Below are positions 34,338-42,970 of a DNA stretch of 64,000 nt, piece after piece (the first letter of the stretch is position 1; the number at the start of each line of letters is the position of its first letter). This stretch comes from Veillonellaceae bacterium. GTDB lineage: Bacteria > Bacillota > Negativicutes > Veillonellales > Negativicoccaceae. The position numbers and the translations under genes were made by a program. Under the pieces are notes generated by a model. The model worked only from the letters and a program-made list of their open reading frames with translations, was not told the origin of the DNA and searched no databases. The stretch is taken from the NCBI GenBank assembly GCA_022771805.1, contig JALELM010000012.1, positions 1-64,000 of the forward strand, read 5' to 3'.

Positions 34338-34366
34338 ATTATAACAAATCGTCCCATGACTGTCAA
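34338..34366 (-). promoter_or_regulatory. Consensus promoter of lysS
   Basis: Minus strand: -35 TTGACA (34361-34366), 17-bp spacer, -10 TATAAT (34338-34343). It overlaps the end of the lysR-type gene upstream. The 34110-34337 leader has one small hairpin (ACCGAC-GCAA-GTCGGT) and no ORF of note. Confidence 0.9.
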
Positions 34367-35283
34367 CACTCACTGTCTGCCGTATCCGGTATTTCCGTAA
34401 GGTAGTCCTCACGGCTTTTCAGATATGACAGAAAGTCTTGCGTTACTGTCGGAATATCCGCTCCTTTCTGCGTATATACATAATGCTGCGCCCGTATGTA
34501 TCGACTGTGCAGGGGCACGGCGGCAACCGCTTCGGCCATCCAAGGCGGCAAGATGCCGCCGATCAGGCCGAGCGAATTATGCCGTAACGCCGCATCGATA
34601 ACCGTCGGTGTCGACGTACAGCGCAGGAAAATAGGAATATCCACCTGTTCTTCCCGACAAGCCATAAAGAACGCATCTTCCAATTCGTGGGAAAGGCAAA
34701 TAGGCGTCCCGTCTAAAGACGCCATACGCAAATAAGACTTGTCCTGCAAGACCGGATGTTCTTTATGACCGACTACATGGATAGGTCGACAAAACGCCCC
34801 CTGAAAATCGTACAGAAAAATCTGCGAGGGCGTATACGGTACAATCATGCAATGAATTTCCCCGCGATCCAGATAGTCCGCCAAGGTTCTCACATCACGC
34901 ACCCAGACTTTCCAGCGTCGCTTAAGCACTCCGTCCTGGCTGAAGGGGTGAATATAATCTGCGGTAGTATTGCTTAATTCCGGTGTAGTACCGATTGTAA
35001 TAGTCTCCAGCTCATTGAACGCAACGCTTTTCAAATCCATCCGCAAGACTTCCGTCTCGTTGAGTATATGTCGCATGCGCCGATACAGCAGCTCTCCGGC
35101 CGGGGTCAGCTCCAAATGGCGACTGCCCTGGCGCGTCTTGACCAAACGAACACCATAGTATGACTCAAGATTTTTCAGCTGCATGGATAGTGCCGGCTGG
35201 GCAATATTCAGGCGCCGCGCCGCTTCACTGATAGTATAGGATTCGGCGACGACAACAAAATTCCGATAAAAGTCCAGATTCAT
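34363..35283 (-). CDS. LysR family regulator linked to the second decarboxylase cassette
   Basis: 306 residues: winged HTH (ISEAARRLNIAQPALSMQLKNLE, residues ~18-40) and effector-binding domain. ATG 35283 after GGAGGA; a longer frame to 35337 lacks an RBS. It lies 93 bases after the second potE-like gene, beyond a hairpin that may act as a partial terminator, so it is likely transcribed at reduced level from the cassette promoter. It is a good candidate for the cassette regulator; its ligand is unknown. Confidence 0.88.
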   Translation of the reverse strand: MNLDFYRNFVVVAESYTISEAARRLNIAQPALSMQLKNLESYYGVRLVKTRQGSRHLELTPAGELLYRRMRHILNETEVLRMDLKSVAFNELETITIGTTPELSNTTADYIHPFSQDGVLKRRWKVWVRDVRTLADYLDRGEIHCMIVPYTPSQIFLYDFQGAFCRPIHVVGHKEHPVLQDKSYLRMASLDGTPICLSHELEDAFFMACREEQVDIPIFLRCTSTPTVIDAALRHNSLGLIGGILPPWMAEAVAAVPLHSRYIRAQHYVYTQKGADIPTVTQDFLSYLKSREDYLTEIPDTADSEC

Positions 35284-35300
35284 ACTTCCTCCAGGTAGCC

Positions 35301-35334
35301 AAAAGACGAGGCGGACGAATCCGCCTTGTCTTTT
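35301..35334 (-). terminator. Hairpin between the second potE and lysR
   Basis: AAAAGACaAGGCGGA-TTCG-TCCGCCTcGTCTTTT with a stable UUCG loop. Only four T follow before GGC, so it probably terminates incompletely; the lysR RBS is 14 bases beyond. Confidence 0.65.
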
Positions 35335-35376
35335 CAATTGTACTCCGCTTTCGGTTCAATGTAAAACGGCGCGAAC

Positions 35377-36702
35377 TTACGCCTGATTCTGAGCCGTAGC
35401 CGCCGGCCGGCGGAAACGATCTGCGATGAAACCGTAGAAAGACCAGCCGAGGAAGGTGACCAGTGCACCGTAAGCCAAGGCAAATTCGCCGCAGGCATAC
35501 AGGGCATAGAAGCTGTATGCGGTAGCCAGTATATTGACTATATAGATACCGCTGCGTTTTGCTTTCGGTACGCCGGCCTGAATCAGAATAAACGGCAAGG
35601 CCGCCATCGACAAGACATACGGAACCAGGTTCGTTACTACGGCGAGTTCGACAATCGCATTAAACTGATCCATCAAGCTCGGCGAAATCGTAGCGAAAGC
35701 GATCAAGGTTTCGATAATGGTCATGATGGTCATGCCCATAATCGGAGCATTGGCCTGCGTGACTTTGGAAAATACTTTCGGGAAATAGCCGACATCTGCC
35801 GAGGATTTCAACACCTGCGACGTGGTGAACTGCCAGCCCAAGAGCGAACCCAGGCAAGCGAGCGACATCAGACCCATGACGGTCCGGCCGATCGCCGGCG
35901 AGAACATAGCCGCAAAGGCCGTGCCGAACGGCGCGTTCGAAACGGCGAGTTCCGAGATCGGAACGATACCGGCCATAACGTTCGTCGAAGCAATGTATAC
36001 GGCCGCCGCACCCAAAGTGCCACCGAGTACCGCGATCGGTACGTTCTTTTCCGGGTTTTCTACCGCATCACTGTTCGCACAGGCCGATTCCAAACCGAGG
36101 AAGGACCACAGCGTCAGTGTGATGGAGCTGGAAACGGCATCCCAGAAGGGCATACCGTGCGGGTTCCAGGAATTGACATACAGTTCCGGGCTAAACCAGA
36201 ACCAACCGATCAAACTGATCCCGACAACCGGAATGATAACGCCCCAAACGGTAACGGAGCCGATCCGTCCCGTAATCTTGGCACCGCCGAAGTTCAAAAT
36301 GGTGGTAATCCACAGAACGGCGATCGTCGCCATCCCGACGCCCATGGCATCCAGCGATATATCGAGAAATACCGAGCCGTAGCCGACTGCGGAAATAGCA
36401 ATCGCCACGTTGGCGATAATCAGAGAGAATGCATAGGTATAATTGCACAGGAAGTTACCGCTTTTGCCGAAGGTATAATCGGCATAAGCGCCCATCCCGC
36501 CCTCACCTTTACTGAACATGCCGCATTGCGCAAAGCAATAGGCCAAACACATCGAGCCGACAGCCGTAACCAGCCAGGAAAGAACGGAGATCGTACCTAC
36601 CTGCGCCAATTTTGCCGGCAGCATGATAATCCCGGAGCCCATCATGTTAACCGCTGTCAGAATGGTTAACTGGACGACCCCCATTTTTTTAGTATCCGAC
36701 AT
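35377..36702 (-). CDS. PotE-like amino acid/diamine antiporter, second copy
   Basis: 441 residues, ~12 membrane helices, clearly homologous to the potE product at 28264-29607 (VQLTILTAVNMMGSGIIMLP identical). It differs at several helix positions, e.g. SKGEGGMGAYADYTFGKSGNF and SLACLGSLLGWQFTTSQVL. Likely exchanges an amino acid for its diamine; whether ornithine/putrescine or lysine/cadaverine is open. ATG 36702 follows AAAGGA. Second gene of the cassette, 68 bases after the decarboxylase. Confidence 0.9.
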   Translation of the reverse strand: MSDTKKMGVVQLTILTAVNMMGSGIIMLPAKLAQVGTISVLSWLVTAVGSMCLAYCFAQCGMFSKGEGGMGAYADYTFGKSGNFLCNYTYAFSLIIANVAIAISAVGYGSVFLDISLDAMGVGMATIAVLWITTILNFGGAKITGRIGSVTVWGVIIPVVGISLIGWFWFSPELYVNSWNPHGMPFWDAVSSSITLTLWSFLGLESACANSDAVENPEKNVPIAVLGGTLGAAAVYIASTNVMAGIVPISELAVSNAPFGTAFAAMFSPAIGRTVMGLMSLACLGSLLGWQFTTSQVLKSSADVGYFPKVFSKVTQANAPIMGMTIMTIIETLIAFATISPSLMDQFNAIVELAVVTNLVPYVLSMAALPFILIQAGVPKAKRSGIYIVNILATAYSFYALYACGEFALAYGALVTFLGWSFYGFIADRFRRPAATAQNQA

Positions 36703-36728
36703 AATAATAATCCTTTCCGCCGTGAGCG

Positions 36729-36749
36729 GGGCGGCGTCATACGCCGCCC
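36729..36749. other. Intercistronic hairpin in the second cassette
   Basis: GGGCGGCGT-CAT-ACGCCGCCC, between decarboxylase stop and antiporter RBS, at the same relative place as the hairpin in the first cassette. Confidence 0.65.
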
Positions 36750-36770
36750 GTTTCCCGGCTTACACTGCTT

Positions 36771-38969
36771 TTATTTGTTCAACACGGATTCATCTTTCAG
36801 GACATACGCAACAGCGCGTGTCTTGCCGTCAATCCGTTCGAAGTGAACACCCTGAATTTCTCCGGCAAAGCCCGGCAACAGATTGATCGTATCTTCCAAC
36901 GCACGGAAGTATTCCGTTACCGTCTTGCTCCAGCGTTCACCCGGATCGATCGTGATGATTCCCGGCGGGTAGGGCAGTGCACCTTCCAGCGCGATACGAC
37001 CTTCGATCTTATCCAGCGTGACCTTTTCCCAGTTGCCTCTGACGAATTCATAGGTAGCGTCTTTCGCACTCATCGCTACTTCCGGCAAGTAATCCGCGCG
37101 GAACAGTCGACGTTGCAGGACGTTGACGTGACGTGCTTTGTAGAATTCATGCATTTCGCTGCACAGCTGACGAATCGTGTAGCCTTTGTAGCGTTCTTCG
37201 TTTGCCTTGTAGATACGCGGCAATACTTCGGCCAACGGCAAATCGTCATCCAAGCATTTTTCGAAGCGAACGAGCAGCGAGATCAAGTTCTGCATCTTCG
37301 TGTAGCTGTCTGCCGGCGTGAGCAGGAACAAAATCGAGTTCAAGTCGCTCTTTTCCGGTGTCATGCCGTGTTCGCGCAGGTAGTTGGAAAGCAGACCGGC
37401 AGGAATACCGAAATCTTCGTAGTCCCAAGTCTTCTTGTCAATACCCGGCGTGTACAGCAACAACTTACACGGATCGATTACGTACTGATTTTCACCGTAT
37501 TCCTTAAACGCATGCCAGGCAGCGCCTTTTTCCATCTGGAAGAAACGGATGTTGTTGGCGATTTCTTCCGTCGGATAGTCTTCCCAGGAACGTCCGTCAA
37601 CTTTATCCGGAATGAACGGTTTGAAGTAGTGGCAGTTCTTGATGATTTCCTTGCGGATATCGATGCCCAATTTAACCGTATCGGCCCACAATTTACGGCC
37701 GGCTTCGCCTTCATGAATCTTCGCGTTGACATCCAAGGAAGCGAAGATCGCGTAGAACGGCGAGGTGGATGCATGCAACAGGAATGCGTTGTTGAATACA
37801 TCGTCGTTACAATAGTAGGGTTTGTCTTTCATGTGGCTGTCTTTTTTGTGGATCTGCGACGCCTGCGACAAACCGGCGAGTTGCTTGTGAACGGACTGTG
37901 TTACGATGACGCCCGGATCTTCCGGTCCGAGTTCCAGAAGCAGCGGACTGCAGTCGCGCAGCATCGGGATGAATTGTTCGTAACCTACCCAAGCGGAATC
38001 AAAGAGGATGTAGTCGCAGAGGTGACCGATGCGGTCGATAACCTGACGGGCATTGTAAATCGTGCCGTCATAAGTACCGAGCTGAATCAGCGCCAAACGG
38101 AACGGACGTTTTTTCTTCGCCTTTTCCGGATCGACTTTCTTGATTTCCGCACGCAGGTTCTTTTCATCGAAGCTGGCATCGTCTACGCCGCCGATGAAAC
38201 CGAAGGGGTTACGACCCGTCTGTACATAGACCGGTTTTGCACCGACCTGTACCAGTGCGCCGTGATGCAGGGATTTATGGTTGTTGCGGTCGAAGAGAAC
38301 GAGATCTCCCGGAGCCAACAACGCGTTACAAACCATTTTATTTGCCGTCGAGGTACCGTTCATGACGAAGTAGGTAAAGTCGGCATTGAATACTTTTGCC
38401 GCATGAACTTCGGCATCGTACGGAGCGCCTTCATGGATCAGGAGATCGCCCATGAACACGTCGGAAGAACTCATGTCCGAACGGAACAAGTTTTCGCCGA
38501 ACCAATCATACAGGGCACGACCGGCCGGATGCTTGCGGAAGAACTGACCGCCATGGTGACCCGGTGTAGCCAAAGTCATGTTACCCGAACCGACATAGTT
38601 CGTCATCGCGCGGAAGAACGGCGGCAACACCTTTTCTTCGTATTCATTGGCCGCATTTTCGATCTGACGGCTGAAGAGACCGCGATCGAAATCGTTTACG
38701 TCCATGACGTGAACGCCTTGAGCCAGCAATTCCAACGGGATTACCGTATCCTTACTTGTCCGAATTACAAACATCGGAATATTCAAAGCCGAGCTGATAA
38801 AGGGCTCCAGCGAATCGATTTCTGAGTCCGTCACGACGACGGCCGCCGCTGCGGTCAGATCGAGTTCAAATCCTTCGAGGACATCCTCGAGCAGTACCAA
38901 GGGGCGTTCGGAAATCAGATCAAAACAACCACCGGCAGCTTCACTGCAGATAATGCTCATCAATTCCAT
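36771..38969 (-). CDS. Ornithine/lysine-type decarboxylase, divergent second copy
   Basis: 732 residues, full-length fold-type I decarboxylase, homologous to speF all along. The PLP Lys motif is SVHKQLAGLSQASQ. Around the active site it departs from SpeF: TPGHHGGQFFRKHPAG instead of CPGHQGGAFYRRMPAG, and FRSDMSSSDVFMGDLLIHEG instead of FRADLCNADVKLGDLLIHEG; the TPGH and SD-S pattern recalls lysine decarboxylases. So substrate preference may be shifted, perhaps to lysine. ATG 38969 after AGGAGGT. First gene of the cassette. Confidence 0.9.
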   Translation of the reverse strand: MELMSIICSEAAGGCFDLISERPLVLLEDVLEGFELDLTAAAAVVVTDSEIDSLEPFISSALNIPMFVIRTSKDTVIPLELLAQGVHVMDVNDFDRGLFSRQIENAANEYEEKVLPPFFRAMTNYVGSGNMTLATPGHHGGQFFRKHPAGRALYDWFGENLFRSDMSSSDVFMGDLLIHEGAPYDAEVHAAKVFNADFTYFVMNGTSTANKMVCNALLAPGDLVLFDRNNHKSLHHGALVQVGAKPVYVQTGRNPFGFIGGVDDASFDEKNLRAEIKKVDPEKAKKKRPFRLALIQLGTYDGTIYNARQVIDRIGHLCDYILFDSAWVGYEQFIPMLRDCSPLLLELGPEDPGVIVTQSVHKQLAGLSQASQIHKKDSHMKDKPYYCNDDVFNNAFLLHASTSPFYAIFASLDVNAKIHEGEAGRKLWADTVKLGIDIRKEIIKNCHYFKPFIPDKVDGRSWEDYPTEEIANNIRFFQMEKGAAWHAFKEYGENQYVIDPCKLLLYTPGIDKKTWDYEDFGIPAGLLSNYLREHGMTPEKSDLNSILFLLTPADSYTKMQNLISLLVRFEKCLDDDLPLAEVLPRIYKANEERYKGYTIRQLCSEMHEFYKARHVNVLQRRLFRADYLPEVAMSAKDATYEFVRGNWEKVTLDKIEGRIALEGALPYPPGIITIDPGERWSKTVTEYFRALEDTINLLPGFAGEIQGVHFERIDGKTRAVAYVLKDESVLNK

Positions 38970-39059
38970 TTTTCTACCTCCTGAAAATATACTCTGTCCG
39001 CGCTTCCCTCCTCGCGAGCGAAGGAAGACCGACATTTCCTATGCTCAGTATGCCAGACG

Positions 39060-39071
39060 AAAAGCGCTTTG
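39060..39071. promoter_or_regulatory. cre-like palindrome upstream of the second cassette
   Basis: AAAAGCGCTTTG, close to the AAAGCGCTTT core of catabolite-response elements, about 90 bases before the decarboxylase start. The 38970-39200 stretch holds the cassette promoter (TATTAT- or TATAGT-like boxes near 39075-39090 on the minus strand, not assigned with confidence) and no gene. Confidence 0.35.
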
Positions 39072-39200
39072 AATAATATGCAGAAACTATAAGTACGCTC
39101 GCTACTTCTAAAAGACATCTGTCCGTGCCCGTCATACAGGGGTTTTCTTAAAAGTGAAAAAGGTGCTCAATTTATTGTTTATTAACCATTTTCTCTTCAA

Positions 39201-39241
39201 AATAATAAAGTCACCCGATCATTTCGAGTGACTTTATTATT
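39201..39241. terminator. Terminator after greA
   Basis: AATAATAAAGTCACcCGA / TCGaGTGACTTTATTATT, nearly perfect and AT-rich at the base. Confidence 0.88.
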
Positions 39242-39300
39242 AAAAGCTATTTGTCGCTGTTTTGTTGCTGCTTTAGTGCCGCTACCTATTCACGCAACGA

Positions 39301-39990
39301 CTATTTCCCGGCGCTTTTCGCCTTGGTCTTGCTCACCCGGGCGGATGTTTTGGTCGTTGTCTTTGTTGCCGCTTTGGTTGCCGGTTTTTTGGCCGTTGCT
39401 TTTGTTGCCGCTTTGGCTGTCGACTTTTTAACTGCTGCCTTTTTGGCCGTCGTCTTTGTTACCGCTTTCTTCGCCGGCTCTGTTTTCGTTGCGGCCTTCT
39501 CCGCTTTGGTCGCGGTACCTTTGGCTTGTTTATTGTCCACTTTCAGAATTTCATATTCGATTACTTTCGCCGGTGCCTGTACGGAAACGGTTTGGCCTTT
39601 TTTCTTGCCCAGCAGCGCCTTACCGACCGGCGATTCATTCGAGATCTTATATTCAAACGGGTCCGCTTCCGCCGAGCTGACGATCGTATAGGTGACCTCA
39701 TGCCCTTCCGTCGAGCGGATTGTCACGACGGAGCCGAGCGAGACGGAGCGCCCCAACGGTGCCGTGATGACTTTTGCCGCACGGATCTTATCTTCCAACT
39801 CTTTGATCCGGCCTTCGACAAATGCCTGCTGATTTTTCGCGTCTTCATATTCCGAGTTTTCACTCAAATCGCCAAGGGCGATGGCTTCTTTCAAGCGTTC
39901 CGCCACTTCCAGACGTTTGACGGAAATCAGCTCGTCGAGCTCCGTTTTCATCTCATCCAGAAAATCCTGACTGACTTCAATTTCTACCAT
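39301..39990 (-). CDS. greA: Transcription elongation factor GreA with a histone-H1-like tail
   Basis: 229 residues. Residues 1-153 are a normal GreA: coiled-coil with the acidic tip GDLSENSEYEDAK (40-52), and the FKBP-like domain with SPVGKALLGKKKGQ (120-133). GreA rescues backtracked RNA polymerase by stimulating transcript cleavage. Residues 154-229 are an added, low-complexity Lys/Ala/Thr tail (AKKAAVKKSTAKAATKATAK and similar), like bacterial histone-H1 homologues and expected to bind nucleic acid. ATG 39990 after GAGGGA. Upstream genes dusB-coaX point to the standard Firmicute order. Confidence 0.93.
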   Translation of the reverse strand: MVEIEVSQDFLDEMKTELDELISVKRLEVAERLKEAIALGDLSENSEYEDAKNQQAFVEGRIKELEDKIRAAKVITAPLGRSVSLGSVVTIRSTEGHEVTYTIVSSAEADPFEYKISNESPVGKALLGKKKGQTVSVQAPAKVIEYEILKVDNKQAKGTATKAEKAATKTEPAKKAVTKTTAKKAAVKKSTAKAATKATAKKPATKAATKTTTKTSARVSKTKAKSAGK

Positions 39991-40081
39991 ACATATACTC
40001 CCTCTATATACTATATACATCATAGGAATTTATGACATTAAGGAGATTATAGCACGACCGCCCCGACATGTCCACATCGGA

Positions 40082-41065
40082 TTAGTCCGGAGCGGCAATC
40101 CGTGCGATCAGTTCGCCCCAGCGGGCAATGCTGTCCGCCCGCATCAGTTCGCGCCGGATCGCCGCGGAGCCGCGCAGGCCGCGCAAATAGCCGACGGCAT
40201 GCGTACGCATCTCGCGCACGGCGACCGCTGCGCCTTTTTCCTCCGCGAGATCCCGCAAATGCCGCAACATCATGGCCGCTCGTTCCTCCCGTGACGGCGG
40301 CGGCAATTCCTCGCCGGTCTCCAGGTAATGCAGTATTTCACGGAAAACAAAGGGATAGCCCAAAGCCGCCCTGCCGACAGCGACTCCCACACAACCGGTC
40401 TGCTCCAACAAACGCCGCGCGGACGGTCCGTCCGTCACATCGCCGTTCCCCCATACCGGGATGGAAACGGCGCGAACCACCGCCCCGACAGCGTCCCAAT
40501 CCGCCCGGCCGGCGTAGAGTTGTTCCCTTGTCCGCCCGTGCACAACCAGCGCCGCCGCTCCGGCATCTTCCAGGCGCGCGGCGACTTCCGGCGCATTGCG
40601 GGACGCAGCATCCCAGCCCAGGCGAAGTTTCACCGTCACCGGTATCGCCACCGCTTGCACCATCGCCCGCACGATCCGCGCCGCCAGGGCGGGATCTTTC
40701 ATCAGCGCGGAGCCTTCGCCGTTGCGGACGACTTTTGCCACCGGGCAGCCCATGTTCAAGTCCACTATATCCGCCCCGGCCGCGGCCACGCGTTCCGCCG
40801 CCGCCGCCAGTACCTCCGGCTCGCGCCCGAACAGTTGCACCGACACGGGATGCTCTTCCGGCAAAACCTGAATCATGCGTGCCGTCTTTTCGTTCTCATA
40901 CAGCAGCCCCTTGGCGCTGACCATTTCCGTACAAACAAGACCTACCCCCTGCTCTTTTGCGAGCCGGCGATAGGTCTTGTCGCAAATCCCCGCCATCGGC
41001 GCAAGCGCAACCCGATTCGGGATGCACACGCTGCCGATGTGCGTCGTGCTATTTGTTACGCTCAT
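40082..41065 (-). CDS. dusB: tRNA-dihydrouridine synthase
   Basis: 327 residues, FMN-dependent TIM barrel that reduces uridine in t[16 protein letters not shown] near the start, the catalytic Cys in [12 protein letters not shown], and [12 protein letters not shown] for FMN/tRNA contact. ATG 41065 lies within the coaX coding end (17-base overlap); AAGGA is 12 bases upstream. Co-transcribed with birA-coaX. Confidence 0.94.
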   Translation of the reverse strand: MSVTNSTTHIGSVCIPNRVALAPMAGICDKTYRRLAKEQGVGLVCTEMVSAKGLLYENEKTARMIQVLPEEHPVSVQLFGREPEVLAAAAERVAAAGADIVDLNMGCPVAKVVRNGEGSALMKDPALAARIVRAMVQAVAIPVTVKLRLGWDAASRNAPEVAARLEDAGAAALVVHGRTREQLYAGRADWDAVGAVVRAVSIPVWGNGDVTDGPSARRLLEQTGCVGVAVGRAALGYPFVFREILHYLETGEELPPPSREERAAMMLRHLRDLAEEKGAAVAVREMRTHAVGYLRGLRGSAAIRRELMRADSIARWGELIARIAAPD

Positions 41066-41813
41066 ATAAAATCGACAATCCTTCCATGGTGAGCATCGGC
41101 GCAACATAATCGATGGTCTGCGATTCCGCGGCAATCAAAGCGGCCAACCCGCCGGTTGCAATGACCGCCGCATCGGCGCCGAGTTCTTCCTTCATCCGCC
41201 CGACTATGCCGTCCACCTGGCCGACATAGCCGTAAAACACCCCGGCCTGCATACTGGCGATCGTATTTTTACAAATCACCGAGTCCACTTTTTTCAATTC
41301 GATCCGAGGCAGTTTCGCCGCCCGTTGAAAGAGCGCTTCCACCGAAATGCCGACCCCCGGCGCGATGGCACCGCCGAGGTAGTCGCCGTTCTCATCGATC
41401 GCGCAAAACGTCGTCGCCGTCCCGAAATCGATCACGATCAGCGGCCCGCCGAAGCGCTCGTATGCCGCCACCGCGTTGACAATACGATCCGCCCCGACTT
41501 CCCGCGGATTTTCGTACTTGATATTCATACCGGTCTTCGTTCCCGGGCCGACGAACATCGGCTCCACTTTGAAATAGCGATGCGCCATGCGTTCCAATGT
41601 CGGGTTCAACGGCGGCACGACGGAAGAAACGATAATGGCTTCCACATCCTCCATCGCCACATTGTTCAAATGGAACAAATTACTGAAAAGGACTCCGTAC
41701 TCATCCGTCGAGCGCAAACGATCCGTTGAAATGCGCCAAAAATCCTTCAATTCACGCCCTTCGTACAGGCCCAAGACAATATTCGTATTCCCTACGTCAA
41801 TCACCAATAACAT
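41049..41813 (-). CDS. coaX: Type III pantothenate kinase
   Basis: 254 residues, ASKHA-fold kinase that phosphorylates pantothenate, the first step to coenzyme A; K+-dependent and insensitive to CoA feedback in the family. Motifs: [16 protein letters not shown] (phosphate), [14 protein letters not shown] and [21 protein letters not shown] before ATG 41813. 25 bases after birA. Confidence 0.96.
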   Translation of the reverse strand: MLLVIDVGNTNIVLGLYEGRELKDFWRISTDRLRSTDEYGVLFSNLFHLNNVAMEDVEAIIVSSVVPPLNPTLERMAHRYFKVEPMFVGPGTKTGMNIKYENPREVGADRIVNAVAAYERFGGPLIVIDFGTATTFCAIDENGDYLGGAIAPGVGISVEALFQRAAKLPRIELKKVDSVICKNTIASMQAGVFYGYVGQVDGIVGRMKEELGADAAVIATGGLAALIAAESQTIDYVAPMLTMEGLSILYERNK

Positions 41814-41838
41814 AGCAATCCCCCGCTTCTATAGCGTG

Positions 41839-42816
41839 TTAATTTTTCTCTTTATTCCGAATGGATACATCTCCCGCGATGACGCGTTCGACTCCGCCCG
41901 GTGTTTTCACCAGCAGACAACCATCCTCATCGATATCCTCGGCCACGCCGCTGAATGTTCCCGTCGCACTGATGACATTGATTTCCCGGCCGAGTGTGCC
42001 CGAAAGTTTTCGCCATTCTTCCAAAACGCCGGCAAAACCTTCTTTTTCCACCCGTCGATACAGCGTCTCCAACTCGGCCAATACCTTGGCAAACAGTTCT
42101 TTGCGGGAAACGCGTACGCCTTCCAGCAACAGCGAGGTCGCTACCCCGCGCAGCTCCTGCGGCAAATCCACTCGCACGACATCGGTATTGATGCCGATCC
42201 CCATGATGATGTAGTTGATCTCTTCCATCGTGGCATCCATCTCCGTCAGGATGCCGACAAGCTTGCGATTACCGATCAATATATCGTTCGGCCATTTGAT
42301 AACGGCTTCCGTCAAGCCCACGGAGCGCAGCGCGCGCGTAACGGCGACGGCGGCCAATAATGTGCATTTGGATGCTTCCAGCGGCGAAAAATGCGGCCGC
42401 AAAATAACGGAGAACCAAATCCCCTTCGCATACGGCGAAAGCCAGCCGCGCTGCAGCCTCCCACGTCCCGCCGTCTGCTCTTCCGCTACGACCACGGTGC
42501 CTTCCGGAGCACCCTTGCGCGCCTCTTCTCTGGCCAACGCATTCGCCGAGGGAATACTTTCGCGATACACAAAGTTGCGCCCGAACGTTTCCGTGGTGAG
42601 CACACTTTGCATTTCCAATTCGGTCAACAAATTCGGAGCATGCAACAGACGATAGCCCTTGCGTGTGCTGGAATCAAAAACATAGCCGCGTTCCTTCAAA
42701 ATCTTGATATGTTTCCAAATTGCCGTACGCGATACCTGCAAGTCGTCCGAGATCTGCTGTCCGGATACGAATGCGCCGTTCGCCTTACGAAAATACTCTA
42801 AAATCCGATTTCTCAT
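41839..42816 (-). CDS. birA: Biotin operon repressor / biotin--[acetyl-CoA-carboxylase] ligase
   Basis: 325 residues: N-terminal winged HTH (SGQQISDDLQVSRTAIWKHI), catalytic domain with the biotinyl-AMP loop AGRGRLQRGWLSP and the KWPNDILIGNRKLVGIL motif, and C-terminal SH3-like domain. It activates biotin and attaches it to carrier proteins; the HTH suggests it also regulates biotin genes. ATG 42816 after AAAGGAG. It heads the birA-coaX-dusB operon with a consensus promoter. Confidence 0.95.
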   Translation of the reverse strand: MRNRILEYFRKANGAFVSGQQISDDLQVSRTAIWKHIKILKERGYVFDSSTRKGYRLLHAPNLLTELEMQSVLTTETFGRNFVYRESIPSANALAREEARKGAPEGTVVVAEEQTAGRGRLQRGWLSPYAKGIWFSVILRPHFSPLEASKCTLLAAVAVTRALRSVGLTEAVIKWPNDILIGNRKLVGILTEMDATMEEINYIIMGIGINTDVVRVDLPQELRGVATSLLLEGVRVSRKELFAKVLAELETLYRRVEKEGFAGVLEEWRKLSGTLGREINVISATGTFSGVAEDIDEDGCLLVKTPGGVERVIAGDVSIRNKEKN

Positions 42817-42856
42817 CCCGCCCACTCCTTTGCCTGTTATTACACTTGGTACTAGC

Positions 42857-42885
42857 ATTATAAAAGCAGGTTTACAAATTGTCAA
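42857..42885 (-). promoter_or_regulatory. Consensus promoter of birA-coaX-dusB
   Basis: Minus strand: TTGACA (42880-42885), 17-bp spacer, TATAAT (42857-42862). Confidence 0.9.
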
Positions 42886-42936
42886 GAGAACCTCCCCGCG
42901 TCAGTTGACAGGTCATACCCCGTTCTTTCGCCGTAA

Positions 42937-42970
42937 AGAAAAAATCGGAGCCCGAGCTCCGATTCTTTTA
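42937..42970 (-). terminator. Terminator of ftsH
   Basis: AATCGGAGC-CCGA-GCTCCGATT, followed by TTTTCTTT on the minus strand; it begins at the ftsH stop. Confidence 0.88.
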
